This document shows positions 10,883-18,973 of a stretch of 64,000 nucleotides of DNA, one piece after another. The translations under genes and the position numbers were made by a program. The DNA is from Linyphia triangularis. Taxonomy: Eukaryota > Arthropoda > Arachnida > Araneae > Linyphiidae. Every line of letters begins with the position of its first letter. Within the stretch, counting starts at the first letter, position 1. The notes beneath the pieces are model-generated. The model saw only the letters and a program-made list of their open reading frames with translations. It searched no databases and was not told the origin of the DNA. Location of the stretch: assembly GCA_963978545.1 (NCBI GenBank), contig OZ021721.1:34087348-34151347 (forward strand), given 5' to 3'.

Positions 10883-11536
10883 TTGTCACTTTATCAAGCA
10901 GCTTCAAAAAAAATTGTTAGCAACGTTTTAAAATGTGAGATTAAGAAACTTCCTTTGCCTTTACAACTGCAACTAGATTTAAATAATAATTACAGAAGCA
11001 TACATTTAAATCAAACAAGCGAATTGACATATGGAAAAATTGCTGCCTACTATAATAAATATCAAACTACAAAGCTAAAAATAATCGCCGATTTGCCTTT
11101 GAATACTGAAACATTTTTCATGATATCTCACTATAAAAGAAGCTTTCTTTACCTTGGCAAATCTATGGAATGGAAACATATTATCTCTTATCACTGGATT
11201 AAAACCAATCACCAAAATTCAGAAGATAAGTTTTATTTTTGTATAAAATGTGCTAAAGACGAACTTTTTACAAATCCAAATTTTTCTGTTTATCGAATTT
11301 GCAAGCATAGTCCCATGTCCGTATTTCAACTCATTCGAAGTTATGATGTTACTAGTCTATTATGCCATAATTGCTTGCGAACTCCCATAAAAAGCATTTT
11401 AACAGAAGACGAATGCTGTAATTCATATAATTTTCACTTTAGAATACATTGTAAAAATTGTAAACCGCCTGAATGTTGCATAGTTTGTTATCATACTTGT
11501 CTAAAAGAAATGCAAAGAACAATTCCATACTTTTAA
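10883..11536 (+). CDS. SOCS-box-like plus Cys/His protein, paralog 2
   Basis: The open frame runs without a stop from 10703 to 11536 but has no in-frame ATG before the key module. The start is uncertain: 10883 is TTG exactly where paralog 1 has ATG, so either a lost start codon or a spliced first exon (acceptor-like T-run plus TAG near 10849) is possible. SLYQAASKKI fits the BC box with Ala at the Cys position, and LPLP follows 16 residues later. Downstream lie FCIKCAKDEL, LCHNCLRTP and a Cys-dense end (HCKNCKPPECC), likely zinc-binding. About 217 codons from 10883. It is the last gene of the rightward block. No wider family was recognised. Confidence 0.6.
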   Translation: MSLYQAASKKIVSNVLKCEIKKLPLPLQLQLDLNNNYRSIHLNQTSELTYGKIAAYYNKYQTTKLKIIADLPLNTETFFMISHYKRSFLYLGKSMEWKHIISYHWIKTNHQNSEDKFYFCIKCAKDELFTNPNFSVYRICKHSPMSVFQLIRSYDVTSLLCHNCLRTPIKSILTEDECCNSYNFHFRIHCKNCKPPECCIVCYHTCLKEMQRTIPYF

Positions 11537-11631
11537 ATTAAAATATATCCTAAGGAAATTCGCAAAAATTGTCGCTGCTCTAAAAGCAAAAAAAAATGAA
11601 GGATGGATTTATTTTAACAACGTTTTTGATT

Positions 11632-11745
11632 ATAGAATGATAGCTTAGTGGTCAAAACGATAGATTACTAAGCTATCATTCTATTTTACCATCGCGAGTT
11701 CGAATCCTCTAAAAAAATTTCTATCAAGCAAATTTTCTATATATT
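11632..11745 (+). ncRNA. Candidate Pol III hairpin RNA (tRNA-like / VA-RNA-like)
   Basis: A perfect A box, TAGCTTAGTGG (11641-11651), is followed 46 nt later by a near-consensus B box, AGTTCGAATCC (11697-11707). The A box is embedded in a perfect 17-bp inverted repeat (11632-11648 with 11668-11684, 19-nt loop). Runs of T occur at about 11736 and T9 at 11750. A tRNA fold is poor: the T stem and the acceptor do not pair, although a TTACTAA anticodon-like loop is present. Best read as a Pol III-transcribed hairpin RNA or a tRNA-derived relic. Confidence 0.4.
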
Positions 11746-11817
11746 AAACTTTTTTTTTAAAAAAAAAATCCTCCTTCAAAAAAAAAAAAAATGTGAATGG
11801 AGCAGTTGTCTATGTTT

Positions 11818-11960
11818 AAAAAATTACTAGTCACATATATTGTATTCTATGTTAAAATGTAAATATTGCATGTTTTTAAAACTACTAGTCATATACGTTG
11901 CATTCTATGTTAAAATGTAAATATTCTATGTTTTAAAAATTACTAGTCATATATGTATCA
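11818..11960. repeat. 58-60-bp tandem repeat
   Basis: About 2.4 units share ACTAGTCATATA and TTCTATGTTAAAATGTAAAT. They abut the 127-bp array and share its TAGTCATATATG core. Confidence 0.75.
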
Positions 11961-11981
11961 TAGAGCTTTTTAAAAAGCTAT

Positions 11982-12390
11982 AATCAAAAGATTAATTATT
12001 GCTAATGTTTAGTCATATATGTGAAAATGTGAATATATATGTCTTTTTTTTATGACTAGCATTTAAGAACCTTTTTAAAAAAAAAACTTCTGAATTTATC
12101 TATTAAATAATCAAAAGATTAATTTTTGCTAATGTTTAGTCATATATGTGAAAATGTGAATATATATATGTCTTTTTTTATGACTAGCATTTAAGAACCT
12201 TTTAAAAAAAAAAACTTCTGAATTTATCTATTAAATAATCAAAAGATTAATTTTTGCTAATGTTTAGTCATATATGTGAAAATGTGAATATATATATGTC
12301 TTTTTTTATGACTAGCATTTAAGAACCTTTTAAAAAAAAAACTTCTGAATTTATCTATTAAATAATCAAAAGATTAATTTTTGCTAATAT
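11982..12390. repeat. 127-bp tandem array with internal inverted repeats
   Basis: Units start with AATCAAAAGATTAATT at 11982, 12109, 12237 and 12364 (period 127-128). Each complete unit has AATGTTTAGTCATA facing TATGACTAGCATT across 30-40 nt, so it can form a hairpin. The core TAGTCATATATG recurs at 11944, 12010, 12137 and 12265. It lies between the converging gene blocks, where it could be a terminator, an origin or an enhancer. Confidence 0.85.
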
Positions 12391-12474
12391 GTTCTATGCT
12401 GTGAATTTACTATGCATATATTATGATGAATGTTATAACTATTATATGAAATTATCGAGTTAAAAAATTATATA

Positions 12475-12780
12475 TATATATATTTCTAGAGACGATTAGG
12501 ACGTATTCTATTCATTAATTTTTTAAAAAGATTATTTGAATAAGAATATGTGAAACGTCTCTTTAATAAAAAAAACGAGTGCATGTCATTTGTCCTCCTG
12601 GGTTGCACATGGAAAAATGATAAAAAAAAATGCATTTAACATGCTATTTTTAATATATTTTTCTAGAGACGTATTCTATTCATTAATTTTTTAAAAAGAT
12701 TATTTGAATAGAATATGCGAAACCTCTCTGCATTTATCCTCTTGGATTGCACTTGAAAAAAGAATGACAGAAAAAAAGAT
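12475..12780. repeat. Duplicated long hairpin
   Basis: Two direct copies begin CTAGAGACG at about 12485 and 12663. Each contains TATTCTATTCA facing TGAATAGAATA around a T/A-rich loop, and the first also pairs AGAGACG with CGTCTCT. Non-coding. Confidence 0.7.
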
Positions 12781-12794
12781 TTAATTGAAATATA

Positions 12795-12800
12795 TTTATT
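12795..12800 (-). terminator. Poly(A) signal of the leftward block
   Basis: AATAAA on the minus strand about 185 bp after the stop of the last leftward gene. Confidence 0.45.
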
Positions 12801-12983
12801 TAATCTTATTATTGCATATACATTTTTTTTTAACATCAGTTTGAGCAGCAAGACATAATATAACATTTCACATCAGCATGACATTTCAATACAATATTTC
12901 ATATAATATAACATCAGAACATGACATTTCACATCAGAACATTTCATATTGTTTATCACAGATCGAAATAATTTTACATAGAC

Positions 12984-13238
12984 TCATTGGCTATGGCGAG
13001 TCATTTCTTCCAATCTGCAGTTTGCAGGAGCGCTATGCAAAGCTTTCACTAACTGCCCATTCGAGAGAATTTGGAAATAGCCAATTTTCATATTGCGATT
13101 ATTTGCATAGCACATGCTAGCTTCTTCCACGCATTTTAGCATATTCACATGAAGAGTTTCACAAATTCCGCGAATCTGAAACGCTTTACCAGAATTTTCT
13201 CGTTCCAAAAGCAAAAATCCATATTGCTGCTCAGCCAT
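12984..13238 (-). CDS. 84-aa orphan protein, last leftward gene
   Basis: Begins MAEQQYGFLLLERENSGK and is soluble-looking with mixed polarity and four cysteines. No membrane segment or known motif was recognised. It is taken as a gene because it continues the tightly packed leftward array, 83 bp after the protease stop. It also has a clean ATG after an A-rich leader and amino-acid composition unlike the AT-rich noise frames nearby. A short repeated tract with CATTTCACATCAG follows its stop. Function unknown. Confidence 0.6.
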   Translation of the reverse strand: MAEQQYGFLLLERENSGKAFQIRGICETLHVNMLKCVEEASMCYANNRNMKIGYFQILSNGQLVKALHSAPANCRLEEMTRHSQ

Positions 13239-13321
13239 TTTTCGAAGCTTTTTTTAAAAATTTTAAAAGCGATCTGTCATTATATATGAGATGCAATATC
13301 TCGAATAAAATTTTAAGCCAA

Positions 13322-13816
13322 TCAAAACGTTAGCGGTTTGCAGTTTTGATTTTTAAAATCAACTTTCACCTCGCTAACTCGCCTGAAATGGCGCTGTGTG
13401 AACACTTCTAATAATCGCTCATTGGCACACGTGTCCGTCGCATGCAATCGATCAATTTTTAATCCTCGCGATTTATGCCAAAGAAAATATAGACAAAACA
13501 AGCCGCATGTTCTCGAATTCCAATGTTGAAATTGGCAACGATTATAAGAGATACATTTCGAATTTCGCATGATAAATTTATTGACATAATCGCATGGTGG
13601 TCTTCCGTAAGAGCAAAAGAAACTTGCTTTACCATTCGGTTCAAAAAAAATAGTCTGCCAATGTTCACCAGGCGCAGTTGATAAATCCGTGTTGACTATG
13701 AAACTACGAAAATGTTTCTTGCTATATGGAAGCCGATCTTTTGCATAAACACCACCAAAACCTATTTTAATCCTCGAATCTGCCATCGCCAATCGCGTCA
13801 ATGTTATCGCATCCAT
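13322..13816 (-). CDS. Adenain-like cysteine protease (PRO)
   Basis: Polinton maturation protease of the adenovirus-protease (C5) family, expected to cut capsid and core proteins during assembly. 164 aa. GGVYAKDRLP near residue 21 is the family's N-terminal block. Catalytic His is H52 (GEHW), the oxyanion-side Gln lies in QFQHW near 97, and the nucleophile Cys is C104 in SRTCG. The catalytic acid normally follows the next strand before an S-[FY]-G motif. Here that position is Cys68 (FFCSYGRPP), so activity is doubtful unless another residue substitutes. The ATG is 8 bp after the capsid stop across an A-run. M11 is an alternative start. Confidence 0.9.
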   Translation of the reverse strand: MDAITLTRLAMADSRIKIGFGGVYAKDRLPYSKKHFRSFIVNTDLSTAPGEHWQTIFFEPNGKASFFCSYGRPPCDYVNKFIMRNSKCISYNRCQFQHWNSRTCGLFCLYFLWHKSRGLKIDRLHATDTCANERLLEVFTQRHFRRVSEVKVDFKNQNCKPLTF

Positions 13817-13824
13817 GTTTTTTT

Positions 13825-15102
13825 TTAGTAATCCGTAAACACGCTACGGCTTTTGTCAATTTCTATGAGCGATTGGAATTCGAGATATGAAATTAAAGTA
13901 ATCGTTTCGTTCAAATCGGACTCGAATTTGAGATGAATGGATATTTCTCCTGTCCTGCCAATATTTATATGTTCAGCCGAGGCCGAATAGTCCTGAGTCA
14001 AGTCGAATATATAAAAACATAAGGAATCTTTATATTCCTCGTAGCTGACATTCGTGTCCTCTTTTCCTAAATCGGTAAACAAACTGAGATAATTTCTCGA
14101 ATACCAATCTTTAACATAAGACGGAGAATATGCCGTTGCTGGAATTTGAATTCCATTTTCAGTCAGCGATAAATGATTGAGTGAATAATTGCGAAATGCG
14201 AAAGGGTTTTTCTTCATATCGCCATTATATGCGGCATTCGAGCATAATGCTAAAATTATACGACTCGGTAAAATGCCATTTACAGCATTGGGGATAGTTA
14301 TGCTTTTTATTCCGCTACTAATTGTAAATGTTTTCAATTCCACTCGCGTAAACGGTAATTGGATTAACTGTGATTCCAGAGCTTTCTCGTGCGCTACTAA
14401 AATAGAGCCTGCAATTTCACATCGTCGAATAAATAAACTAGCGTTTTCGATTTGCAATTGATAGTCTCCATTAGCCGCTAATAAAACAAATGCATGCTTC
14501 GCTTTTTCGAGTTTAATGCGAATAGATACACCGTTTACTAATAATTTACTTTGCTGGCTTAAATCAAGATGCAACATGCCAAACAGTTCAAATATTTTTC
14601 CATCTTTAGTATAAGCATATCTTTTTTTCAAGCCGGCATTGGCTCCCTGCGCGATATCGAGATCATTATATTTATTTGCCGTATCTTTTTCAAATAAGCC
14701 TGCGCTTAATATATTTTTTTGAGATCTCTCAGGATGAAACAGCAAGGCTTGAATGATAGACTTGTAAGCATAATTATTTTCTGAAGAAATTTGCCGATCA
14801 TTAAGCGACATGTGACATTCCGCAAACATAGTGTTAATCAGATGATTGATAGGACCGCACTTGTCGGCAGCTGCAAACGCTGTTCCGTCTGCCTTGATAA
14901 TTTTTGCTTGAACCTTCAAATAGAGATGAGATAGATCGTAATACGATTCGCCTAAGCCTGGAATGTTGAATTCGATTGTCGGATTGTCTGAAATTGATGC
15001 AACGGGGTGGATCTCCAGAAACGATGATTTGTCAACAGCCATTTGAATAGGAGGACTAGCGAATAGTTCTAATTCGCTTTTAGTACAAAAACACCGATCC
15101 AT
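13825..15102 (-). CDS. Major capsid protein (double jelly-roll)
   Basis: Forms the hexon-like trimers of the predicted Polinton virion. 425 aa, close to family length and uninterrupted. Recognised by the conserved N-terminal region ELELFASPPIQMAVDKSS, the strand-rich IEFNIPGLGESYYDLSHLYL, CGPINHLINTMFAECHMSLN with ISSENNYAYKS, and the characteristic C-terminal IDKSR.VFTDY. These correspond to proteins often annotated F54H12.2-like in animal genomes (established link to Polinton capsids). The ATG lies 7 bp after the upstream stop, separated by A residues. Confidence 0.93.
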   Translation of the reverse strand: MDRCFCTKSELELFASPPIQMAVDKSSFLEIHPVASISDNPTIEFNIPGLGESYYDLSHLYLKVQAKIIKADGTAFAAADKCGPINHLINTMFAECHMSLNDRQISSENNYAYKSIIQALLFHPERSQKNILSAGLFEKDTANKYNDLDIAQGANAGLKKRYAYTKDGKIFELFGMLHLDLSQQSKLLVNGVSIRIKLEKAKHAFVLLAANGDYQLQIENASLFIRRCEIAGSILVAHEKALESQLIQLPFTRVELKTFTISSGIKSITIPNAVNGILPSRIILALCSNAAYNGDMKKNPFAFRNYSLNHLSLTENGIQIPATAYSPSYVKDWYSRNYLSLFTDLGKEDTNVSYEEYKDSLCFYIFDLTQDYSASAEHINIGRTGEISIHLKFESDLNETITLISYLEFQSLIEIDKSRSVFTDY

Positions 15103-15109
15103 TTTTTTT

Positions 15110-15493
15110 TTATGAAAATACGTCTTTCTTCCTCTTCTTTCGAGACTTCTTCTGAGTTTTTCGAGAATGACGCTTCCTTTTATTTCCTCCTGTCTGAATT
15201 TTTCGAATCACATCGTCTTTAATATTATGCGCAGATTCTAAAAATCTATTACGAGCTGCTTCTTTAAACGATTGGCCTTGATCAATGTCTTCTAAAATGT
15301 TTTGTCCCGTAGCCAGTAATCGTTTACCGAAATATTTTCCGGTTTTTTTCAATATAGGAATCGCAAATCTTCGCAATGCACTAAAAAATCCATAGCCACG
15401 TTGTATCGGATATGCAGACGCAAAATATCCTCCAGTTTGAGCAGCACAATAGTGGTCCACGCAAGCCTTCGTATCTAATCCTATTCTCCTCAT
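15110..15493 (-). CDS. Basic virion core-like protein
   Basis: 127 aa. An N-terminal stretch TGGYFASAYPIQRGYGFFSA is followed by an amphipathic helix region (ALRRFAIPILKKTGKYFGKR) and the family signature LLATGQNILEDIDQGQSFKE. A Lys/Arg-rich tail of about 30 residues follows (KRKRHSRKTQKKSRKKRKK). This order matches the small basic protein seen beside capsid genes in other Polintons/adintoviruses, compared with adenoviral core or pVI-type proteins. DNA condensation and/or membrane interaction is inferred. The TGG motifs near residues 20 and 103 could be protease-processing sites but do not fit the consensus well. Confidence 0.75.
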   Translation of the reverse strand: MRRIGLDTKACVDHYCAAQTGGYFASAYPIQRGYGFFSALRRFAIPILKKTGKYFGKRLLATGQNILEDIDQGQSFKEAARNRFLESAHNIKDDVIRKIQTGGNKRKRHSRKTQKKSRKKRKKDVFS

Positions 15494-15538
15494 CTTGAAT
15501 AATGAAATGAAATTCGAAAATGTTTTTAGTTATTTATA

Positions 15539-16945
15539 CTAATTTCTTTTTCGGAAACTTAGCACTAATGAAGTTTTTCCGCTAATGAATTTTATCGGCG
15601 TACCTTGACTAGTTCGCAATTCGATATGTATCGTATCGAAATGATGTTTTTTAACAGTAAAGTAGAGAGGCACTGCAAAATGTTTCACGATTTGCTCTGA
15701 TTTTTCATTTGCAATAGGGACGATTTTTAATATCGAAGCATATGCATTGCCTACAAGCGATGGATTTATTATATCTGTATAAACCTAAACTTCGGTAATT
15801 CCAGCTGATAATTCGAGATTATATTCAGAGGCGTATGTTCCACTCTCGAATGTATCCTTTACAAATCCTAAGAGATCTTTTAATTTATCTCCGAATGTGA
15901 TAATCATATCAGGCGGTACTATTAATAGCGTTTTCTGATCGGGAAGCTCTTTTAATTTAATCGACTTGAATTCTAAAAACAAATCCTTCGAATTTCGATA
16001 CATTCCTTGCGGTATTCGATAATTCGTTCGAGTTTTTTCGTATTTTTCTCTTATGAAGATACTGTTAACAATAATTTGAAATGTTTCATTCGTTAAATTA
16101 TCTATTCGAGTATAAGGAAATTTTGTTTCTCCTCGAATTATATGAGAGTCTGTTCGAATATTTAACATGTTCATTAATTTTGGACATGTTTTACTTTCTA
16201 GGAAAATATCTACATGTTTTAGCGTTGATACTAAAACTACATTTTCACTTGATATATATTCGAATATAGCATAGCTTTCTCCATCTATTTTCAGAATATT
16301 TTCATTTATGATATCAAAAACATCTCTATCGATATCATGCGTGATTGTGATTGTTTTTCGATATTTTTCAATAGGTTTTGTAGATGTCAATTTGACAATC
16401 TGATTTTTATATGTTTTTTTCGGTTTCGAATAATGATACGGGAACTTACTCGGTTTGTCTTTGGCAGCTATATTTAGCGGTCTGGTTCGAGTAAGCGATT
16501 GCATGATTTCTGGAGCTGATTCTTTATCTATATTCATACGCCAATGAGCCATTAAATTCCATTGTATTAGATTATTAGCTAAATATTCAACTTTGAGGGG
16601 TATTATATCGTCTATCGCTTTTTCCACTGCATTGTTAATTCCTTCTACTAAATCGCTCGTATCGCTGATATTTAATAATATTTCTGGCAGTGTAGATATT
16701 TCGGAAATGACCGTATTTTTCTCAATGCTATAGCTATCGTTATAATCTTTTTGAACAGTAAAAAATCTTCCAGGTAACGTGATTTCCGAGAGAGCTACTT
16801 CGTAATATCCGCGCAATGTAATAGGCTGAGCCAGTTTCGTTCGATAATTATCAGGTGTATTTCTGAACAAATCCATGCTAGCGTTAGACGGTAAAAATAC
16901 GTTAAAATCGTTTTCTATAATTTGATCCATTTTGCATTTATCCAC
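15539..16945 (-). pseudogene. Minor capsid (penton-like) protein with in-frame stop
   Basis: Single jelly-roll vertex protein of the Polinton virion. The first 386 codons are open (MDKCKMDQIIENDFNVFLPS..., with NYRTKLAQPITLRGYYEVAL typical of the family start). A TAG at 15785-15787 interrupts the frame. The same frame then continues for about 80 codons to a TAG at 15539-15541, giving the conserved C-terminal VYTDI...VG..YA segment and a final beta-strand region. A nonsense change rather than a frameshift therefore truncates it. The ATG overlaps the integrase end by 31 bp. Confidence 0.88.
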
Positions 16946-17955
16946 GAATTAAAAGACTTGTCAAAGCCGACCCACTTGACGAATAGCTGGCGAGAAGATC
17001 CTTTTCCTTTCGTTCTAATAATTTTCTCAATAGCCCAAAAGTTCTTTTGAATTTTCTGCAATTCTTCAGCGTAAAAGCGTCCGTCAATTTCTTTTCCATT
17101 CAAGTCGCATAACATATATGTATGCGGATCTGTTGGATATCTCGCGCAAATTTTAAAAACTTCCTCTGTCCATCCAGGAAGATATCCTTTCCGAAAAATT
17201 CTATTAGCTTTTGAAATTCGTACGAAATCATTTACTTCGAAACGAAATTTACCGATCTTGGCATATCCATATAATCTTTTATAGATTTCCGCTTCGTTCG
17301 CCGAAGTCACGCTAGCCGGTTTAAAACCATGACTGCTATGCACTGTATCATTGTATGATGTAAGTAATGACGACAAAACATCTATATATTTATACGTATT
17401 TCGATATGTAAATAGCCGATACATGCGACTTCTAAGACTTCTATGTGCCCTTTCCAAAATTGCACATTTTTGACCGCTCTTCGTCGAGTAATGATGCACA
17501 TTATATTCTTTAAATAATCTTCGAACAATCCTATTGAAAAATTCACTTCCATCATCCGTTTGAAGGTTTACTGGTTTCGCTTGTTTAAACACTTTTTTAA
17601 AAGCGTTTGCGATAGTCAGGGCTTTTTTATTTTTTATTGGAATCGCTCTTAGAAAACGCGACATGACATCGATGATTGTCAATAGATATCTATAACCTTT
17701 GTTATATTTTGCATGTTTTTGCATGCCGACCAAATCGGCTTGCCATAATTCATTTATGCCATAGGCGATAGTTTTTCGCCGCTTAAACTTATAGCGCACT
17801 GGAAAATGGAGCGTATACGCATCTTCTTGTGAAAGCCACTTTCGAGCATCATCTTCTGTTACTTTGCTATGACGTGCAAGACGTTTCACACCTCCAAACG
17901 AACCCGGCTTCTGTGGATCGTAATATACACTCTTCATTCGGTCCACTGCTTCCAT
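16915..17955 (-). CDS. Retroviral-type integrase with chromodomain
   Basis: Catalyses strand transfer of the element's ends. 346 aa, intact. An N-terminal zinc/HTH-like lead (SVYYDPQKPGSFGGVKRL, typical of Polinton integrases) is followed by the rve core with D74 (LWQADLVGM), D134 (LQTDDGSEF) and E168 (AILERAHRSLR). The C-terminal SH3-like segment contains PGWTEEVFKI, and residues about 306-346 form a chromodomain (FWAIEKIIRT...FVKWVGFDKSFNSWI). Fits the intact 6-bp duplications. The chromodomain could guide insertion to modified histones (inference). Overlaps the preceding gene by 22 bp. Confidence 0.95.
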   Translation of the reverse strand: MEAVDRMKSVYYDPQKPGSFGGVKRLARHSKVTEDDARKWLSQEDAYTLHFPVRYKFKRRKTIAYGINELWQADLVGMQKHAKYNKGYRYLLTIIDVMSRFLRAIPIKNKKALTIANAFKKVFKQAKPVNLQTDDGSEFFNRIVRRLFKEYNVHHYSTKSGQKCAILERAHRSLRSRMYRLFTYRNTYKYIDVLSSLLTSYNDTVHSSHGFKPASVTSANEAEIYKRLYGYAKIGKFRFEVNDFVRISKANRIFRKGYLPGWTEEVFKICARYPTDPHTYMLCDLNGKEIDGRFYAEELQKIQKNFWAIEKIIRTKGKGSSRQLFVKWVGFDKSFNSWINAKWIKL

Positions 17956-18650
17956 TTTACTTTCTTCGGCGTGGGAGTTATAAATTCTGACTTGGTTGGA
18001 CTTGATTCCACAGATGATTCATCTTTGATAGAAGTCGTTTCGTCTGACGAACTTTGCATCATCGAATCAACTTGTGTCAAATCCAATTGATCGCGCACAT
18101 TCTTATTACCTATCCATTGCTTTGGTATATTAGCAGCATAGATACCACGCAAAAATTGTTGATATCCTTTTGGAGGTATTTCTGTGCTTCTTAAATCTCT
18201 CATTACATAACTGAATAAATCTATAGCATTGCTCCTGTGTTGCGGTTTTCCGTCTACTTCTAATTCACCCATATCGTTAAAGACGTAATTAGCATTTTTC
18301 AAACTTTCCAAAATAGGCAATATATATTTTTTTCTCGATTTTGGAACTGCATGCGATAAATATTTTGCAATCATAGGCGTTATACTAACAGCCGCAGATT
18401 CTTGTTTCATCTCTTCTGCAGGCTCCATAATATTCTTTAATTCAGCGGGGAATTCGAATTGTTTTTTAGGCTGCATGCTTCGCTGATATTTCGGAATCAG
18501 CTGAGATAGCAGTTTTCCTCTTAAATCATCTGGCATTTCTGTGTGTTGCAGGAGCTTCATAATAGTGTCTTCGATTCGAATTTCTGGTTTGTTAATCTGA
18601 TAATATTCAGACACGAGTTCTGGAGGTACTAAAGCCATTTTTCGTGACAT
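17934..18650 (-). CDS. Conserved Polinton protein of unknown function
   Basis: 238 aa beginning MSRKMALVPPELVSEYYQ. Recognised as a recurrent Polinton protein by its order: a basic N-terminus with ALVPPEL, a helical middle, PKSRKKYILPILESLK, and a segment NDMGELEVDGKPQHRSNAID followed by an arginine-rich helix. The C-terminal 50 residues are Ser/Thr-rich and acidic, then basic (KKVKWKQW). Its start shares TAATG with the stop of the upstream gene. No enzymatic motif seen; a structural or DNA-binding role is only a guess. Confidence 0.75.
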   Translation of the reverse strand: MSRKMALVPPELVSEYYQINKPEIRIEDTIMKLLQHTEMPDDLRGKLLSQLIPKYQRSMQPKKQFEFPAELKNIMEPAEEMKQESAAVSITPMIAKYLSHAVPKSRKKYILPILESLKNANYVFNDMGELEVDGKPQHRSNAIDLFSYVMRDLRSTEIPPKGYQQFLRGIYAANIPKQWIGNKNVRDQLDLTQVDSMMQSSSDETTSIKDESSVESSPTKSEFITPTPKKVKWKQWTE

Positions 18651-18973
18651 TATTCGCCTAGCAATCCAGAAACTAATTTCAACACGGCTGGAATAATCAG
18701 AGGCAAAAATCCGCTGCCGCTTTGATTGTTAAATATTTTCTTTTTCTTTGCAATGGAAATTTTTTTATCGGCCAGCTGGCGAATCACTCTTTTATAAGAA
18801 TGCAGCTTTTTGCCGTTTGAAATTGGAATATTTCCCGAAAGTAAGTTCGCGCAAATCTTACAAAGAGACTTTATCTGATCTTCTGAAGCCGTTTTCAAAA
18901 TTGCTTTTCTCTGCAGAGGATTCGCATTTGCTAAAACATGCAGCAAGTGTACATGTCGTTTCACTCTTTTCAT
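18650..18973 (-). CDS. Small conserved Polinton protein, hydrophobic C-terminus
   Basis: 107 aa. The pattern of a helical ANANPLQRKAILKTAS region, CKICANLLSGNIPIS, a Lys-rich stretch (KKISIAKKKKIF), then GSGFLPLIIPAVLKLVSGLL is common to Polintons. The C-terminal 20 residues look like a membrane-active amphipathic or hydrophobic helix, so a virion or membrane-penetration role is possible (inference). The start overlaps the ATPase stop as ATGA. CxxC near residue 38 is of unknown importance. Confidence 0.8.
   Translation of the reverse strand: MKRVKRHVHLLHVLANANPLQRKAILKTASEDQIKSLCKICANLLSGNIPISNGKKLHSYKRVIRQLADKKISIAKKKKIFNNQSGSGFLPLIIPAVLKLVSGLLGE

Noticed and set aside
11634..11716. Functional tRNA-Ser (ACU anticodon)
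   Set aside because: The anticodon-like loop TTACTAA is present, but T stem and acceptor stem do not pair and the variable region is too long and unpaired. Kept as a Pol III hairpin candidate.
12663..12866. 67-codon minus-strand frame
   Set aside because: Falls within hairpin repeats and the poly(A)-signal region; composition is simple AT translation.
14189..14461. Plus-strand frame inside the capsid gene
   Set aside because: Shadow of the minus-strand capsid coding sequence.
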